The translations under genes were made by a program, and so were the position numbers. This document shows positions 14,662 to 17,103 of a stretch of 17,103 bases of DNA, piece after piece. The notes beneath the pieces were generated by a model, which saw only the letters and a list, made by a program, of their open reading frames with translations, was not told where the DNA came from and made no database searches. Numbering within the stretch: the stretch's first letter is position 1; each line of letters opens with the position of its first letter. The stretch is taken from assembly GCA_034659475.1 (NCBI GenBank), contig JAYEHK010000085.1, forward strand, positions 1 through 17,103. Direction: 5' to 3'. This DNA is from JAYEHK01 sp034659475 (GTDB taxonomy: Bacteria > Bacillota > Syntrophomonadia > Syntrophomonadales > Syntrophomonadaceae).

Positions 14662-15495
14662 ATGGATTTTTTACCTAGAATACCTATCAACAAATGGACA
14701 GATGCCGGCATTGAATATCTTCAATTTCACTGGGGTGAGGCGTTTGACTCCTTTAGTGAATTCCTTAAATCAGGGATTACGTCTCTGCAGGATTATTTTC
14801 TTATTATACCCCCTGCTTTATTGGTTGTTATTATTGGGCTGTTAGCCTGGAAGTTTGCTAATAAAAAAGTAGCGCTGTTTTCAGTGATTGGACTCTATCT
14901 GGTATACAATGTAGGCCTTTGGGACGCGACGATGCAAACACTGGCCATGGTGATCAGCTCTGTTTTTCTTTGTAGTGTTGTTGGCATTCCTCTGGGAATC
15001 CTGGCCGCAAAAAAAGAAAATGCACATCGCATTATTACGCCGATTCTGGATTTTATGCAAACGCTGCCGGCTTTTGTGTATCTATTACCTGCTGTTACGT
15101 TCTTTGGATTGGGTGTTGTGCCGGCGGTTATAGCAACCCTTATTTTTGCGATGCCACCGGTCATAAGACTAACAGATCTAGGGATTAAACAGGTGCCGGA
15201 AGAACTGGTTGAACTGGGGAAATCTTTTGGTTCTACTTTTAATCAAATGCTGTTCAAAATTGAGCTTCCTCTGGCCAGACCAACGATTATGGCCGGGATT
15301 AATCAATGTATCATGTTATCTTTGTCTATGGTTGTTATTGCTGCAATGATTGGAGCAAAAGGATTAGGAGGTGAAGTATGGAGAGCGATTCAGCGAATGG
15401 AAATTGGAAACGGTTTTGAAGCCGGGTTAGCCATTGTAGTAATAGCCATTGTGCTGGATCGAATTACGCAGAGTTTTGGAAAATCAAACGATTAA
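14662..15495 (+). CDS. opuAB: Glycine betaine/proline-type ABC transporter, permease
   Basis: Membrane channel subunit of the osmolyte importer, 277 residues. Hydrophobic segments lie at about 45-64, 69-85, 94-115, 134-149, 152-168, 213-232 and 252-268. The cytoplasmic EAA loop, which docks on the ATPase, is ELVELGKSFGSTFNQMLFKI followed by ELPLARPTI (about 181-209). MVVIAAMIGAKGLGGEVWRAI (about 223-243) is typical of ProW/OpuAB permeases. The ATG follows the ATPase stop codon with no gap, and the site GGGAG lies within the end of that gene, so the two are probably translated together. The substrate-binding lipoprotein follows after 21 nt. Confidence 0.94.
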   Translation: MDFLPRIPINKWTDAGIEYLQFHWGEAFDSFSEFLKSGITSLQDYFLIIPPALLVVIIGLLAWKFANKKVALFSVIGLYLVYNVGLWDATMQTLAMVISSVFLCSVVGIPLGILAAKKENAHRIITPILDFMQTLPAFVYLLPAVTFFGLGVVPAVIATLIFAMPPVIRLTDLGIKQVPEELVELGKSFGSTFNQMLFKIELPLARPTIMAGINQCIMLSLSMVVIAAMIGAKGLGGEVWRAIQRMEIGNGFEAGLAIVVIAIVLDRITQSFGKSND

Positions 15496-15516
15496 GGAAA
15501 AGGGGGAATTGAGTAG

Positions 15517-16413
15517 ATGTTAAGAAGTAAGAAATTTGTGGCGCTTGTATCCATGCTGTTAGTTTTGTCATTAGGTTTAATTGGTTGTGGCGGGAATCAG
15601 GCACCAGAAGATCAGGCTGATGCAGATAAAGGAACGGTCAAAATTCTCTATGTTGAATGGGCATGTGCAAGTGCATCCTCTCATGTGATAGCAGACATCC
15701 TGGAAACTAAAATGGGATATGATGTTGAACTGACACCAGTTTCCGCACCGCTGTTATTTGAGGGACTTGCAAACGATGATGGTGATTTTATGACAACCGC
15801 GTGGCTGCCGATCACCCATGAAAGTTACATGGCAAAAGTGGAAGGTGAAGTTGAGGATTTGGGCCCGAATCTTGAAGGTGCCAAACTTGCTCTGGTTGTT
15901 CCGGAATATGTAGAAGCTAATTCTATTGATGACTTAAATACTTACAAAGATGCATTCGGGGGACAGATCATTGGGATCGATCCTGGTGCTGGCATAATGA
16001 AGTTAACCGAGGAAGCCATTCCGGCATACGGACTTGAGTATGAACTGATGGAGGGCAGTGATGCTACGATGATCGCTGCACTTAAGAGTGCATTTGACAA
16101 GCAAGAAGCGGTTGTTGTTACTGGATGGAGTCCTCACTGGATGTATGCAAAATGGGACCTGAAGAATCTGGAAGACCCCAAAAAGGTTCTGGGAGAAGAG
16201 GAAACCATTAATACCGTAGCTAGACTGGGACTCAAAGAGGATATGCCTGAAGTATATGAACTGGTTGATAACTTCAAGTGGACCATTAATGACATCGGCA
16301 GTGCAATGCTTATGGCGAATGCAGAGGATGTAGACAGTCCTGAAGCTGCCCATAAATGGGTGCAAGAAAACGAAGAGTTGGTAAACAGTTGGTTACCTGA
16401 AGAATATAAATAG
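15517..16413 (+). CDS. opuAC: Glycine betaine/proline-type substrate-binding lipoprotein
   Basis: Extracellular solute receptor of the importer, 298 residues. The signal peptide has MLRSKK, a hydrophobic core and the lipobox LIGC with Cys24 as the lipidated residue, followed by an acidic linker. The mature part is an OpuAC/ProX-type binding domain. Trp48 (VEWACASA), Trp96 (TTAWLPITH) and Trp204/Trp208 (TGWSPHWMYAKW) are candidates for the aromatic cage that holds a quaternary ammonium group. That points to glycine betaine, proline betaine or a related solute, but the exact ligand is inference. AGGGGGA lies about 10 nt before the ATG. It is the last gene of the operon, with a terminator 17 nt after the stop. 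Confidence 0.93.
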   Translation: MLRSKKFVALVSMLLVLSLGLIGCGGNQAPEDQADADKGTVKILYVEWACASASSHVIADILETKMGYDVELTPVSAPLLFEGLANDDGDFMTTAWLPITHESYMAKVEGEVEDLGPNLEGAKLALVVPEYVEANSIDDLNTYKDAFGGQIIGIDPGAGIMKLTEEAIPAYGLEYELMEGSDATMIAALKSAFDKQEAVVVTGWSPHWMYAKWDLKNLEDPKKVLGEEETINTVARLGLKEDMPEVYELVDNFKWTINDIGSAMLMANAEDVDSPEAAHKWVQENEELVNSWLPEEYK

Positions 16414-16430
16414 TAATATAAAATATGAAT

Positions 16431-16460
16431 AAAACGCTGGGGTAATCACCCCGGCGTTTT
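16431..16460. terminator. Terminator after the osmolyte transporter operon (possibly bidirectional)
   Basis: A 12-bp stem (AAAACGCTGGGG at 16431-16442 with CCCCGGCGTTTT at 16449-16460, one T-G mismatch/wobble) has a 6-nt loop. The TTTT end of the stem serves as the T-tract on the plus strand, and the mirrored T run does so on the minus strand. Confidence 0.85.
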
Positions 16461-16827
16461 AAAAAACATATGTATCAATGCTGACTGAAGGCTTAACAGA
16501 ATAAAAAATATACATTTATCTAATGCTGATACGTTTAACGGTTTATTGTACTCGTTTCCTGCCCCTCGTTGGAAATCTGAGAGAGTTATTCTTATAACGG
16601 TGGGTGTTTTTAGGGTAGCGTAGTTATCGGAATTGACTTCTGTGAAAAATTGCATGCAAATTTATTTTAAACTTACTTATTACACTTCTGTCACTTCAAA
16701 TTTTCAGAAGCCTTCCCCTTTACTTTTTTCCTTTTGATATCCAGTTTTTTGATTAATTACCCATAGCCGCAGGCCACAAATCAGACCAAATTCCGAGATT
16801 CAGTAAAAAGGTCCGCGTCCTTAATAG

Positions 16828-16872
16828 TGCCGCAGGGAACATGTGCTGCACTCTTGAGTGTGGTGCCCGGCA
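16828..16872 (+). other. Strong two-part stem, candidate structured RNA
   Basis: GTGCTGCACT (16843-16852) pairs with AGTGTGGTGC (16857-16866), including G-U pairs, around a CTTG tetraloop. An outer stem, TGCCG (16828-16832) with CGGCA (16868-16872), encloses an asymmetric purine-rich bulge CAGGGAACAT. The G-U pairs fit an RNA on the plus strand better than a DNA palindrome. No T-tract follows, and it does not match any riboswitch class I know. Confidence 0.4.
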
Positions 16873-16974
16873 GGATGTGAAGGGTGAAAATGGTTCAAAG
16901 ATAGGAAGAGCTATGCTTGACTAAAGTATATGTATCTATTAGATAAGGTCAATAAATAGAGAGGAGTTCTTTTA

Positions 16975-17013
16975 ATGTTGATTCCCCTGCTGAAACAGGG
17001 TGTTTTCCCTTGA
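16975..17013 (+). CDS. Possible 12-residue leader peptide
   Basis: The ATG at 16975 is 8 nt after GAGAGGAG (16959-16966), an excellent ribosome site, and the frame MLIPLLKQGVFP stops at 17013. A candidate promoter has TTGACT at 16917-16922 and a weak -10 near 16940. Within the ORF, CCCTG (16985-16989) pairs with CAGGG (16996-17000), followed by TGTTTT. A leader ORF overlapping a terminator-like hairpin suggests attenuation of a gene beyond the window. It may equally be fortuitous. Confidence 0.25.
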   Translation: MLIPLLKQGVFP

Positions 17014-17103
17014 TAGAGTAGGTGATTTAAAATTTTTCGTCAATAATTTCCGCATAGATGTTCTTTTTTACTTAAAAATGGCCTGATCAGTCTCCATTAT
17101 TAC

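Larger units (their letters stand above)
16461..17103. other. Gene-poor tail of the window
   Basis: About 640 bp with no convincing long ORF on either strand. Apart from the hairpin at 16828-16872 and the small ORF near 16975, it is AT-rich with T-runs and no repeat I can identify. On the minus strand an open frame enters from the right edge and stops at 17072-17074 after 9-10 codons. It could be the end of a gene outside the window but cannot be judged. Confidence 0.5.

Noticed and set aside
16446..16655. 69-codon minus-strand ORF after the transporter operon
   Set aside because: It ends inside the terminator stem, lacks a ribosome site and has no recognisable features.
17072..17103. 3' end of a minus-strand gene entering from the right edge
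   Set aside because: Only about ten codons are visible, with no following terminator, so it cannot be distinguished from chance.

Overview
The window looks like a chromosomal segment of a low-to-moderate G+C Firmicute, most likely a member of the Clostridia. The grounds are a FabK-type enoyl-ACP reductase inside a compact fab/acc operon, strong AGGAGG-type ribosome binding sites, TTG and GTG starts, a c-di-AMP (ydaO/yuaA) riboswitch, and an OpuA-type osmolyte transporter. Genus cannot be fixed from the sequence alone.

Minus strand, 1-8200. At the left edge is the N-terminal part of a MinD/ParA-like ATPase whose P-loop is degenerate; it has its own promoter. Next comes a nine-gene type II fatty-acid operon, transcribed fabH-fabK-fabD-fabG-acpP-fabF-fabZ-accD-accA. 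It starts at a near-consensus promoter (8168-8196) and ends at a strong intrinsic terminator (621-652). The genes overlap or nearly abut except for a 71-nt gap before acpP. Malonyl-CoA is made by the AccA/AccD carboxyltransferase, loaded on ACP by FabD, primed by FabH, and elongated by FabF, FabG, FabZ and FabK. accB and accC, which sit in this operon in many Firmicutes, are absent, as is any adjacent fapR/fabT-type regulator gene.

8300-8960 is a gene-free island of nested inverted repeats between the fab promoter and a monocistronic thiolase gene (9014-10306, minus strand) that has its own terminator.

Plus strand, 10500-16460. An unlisted 34-residue single-span membrane protein (10610-10714) has its own extended -10 promoter and AGGAGG site and is followed by an intrinsic terminator. 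Only 28 nt after that terminator's T-tract begins a CPA2-type cation/proton antiporter with TrkA-N and TrkA-C domains. Next are a promoter, a c-di-AMP riboswitch, a 345-nt leader and a three-gene glycine-betaine/proline-type ABC transporter (ATPase with CBS domains, permease, lipoprotein), closed by a terminator. Three elements here (TrkA-C, riboswitch, CBS pair) belong to classes known to include c-di-AMP receptors, suggesting a K+/compatible-solute homeostasis module.

16461-17103 holds no convincing gene: a structured hairpin, and a possible 12-codon leader ORF with a terminator-like hairpin near the right edge.
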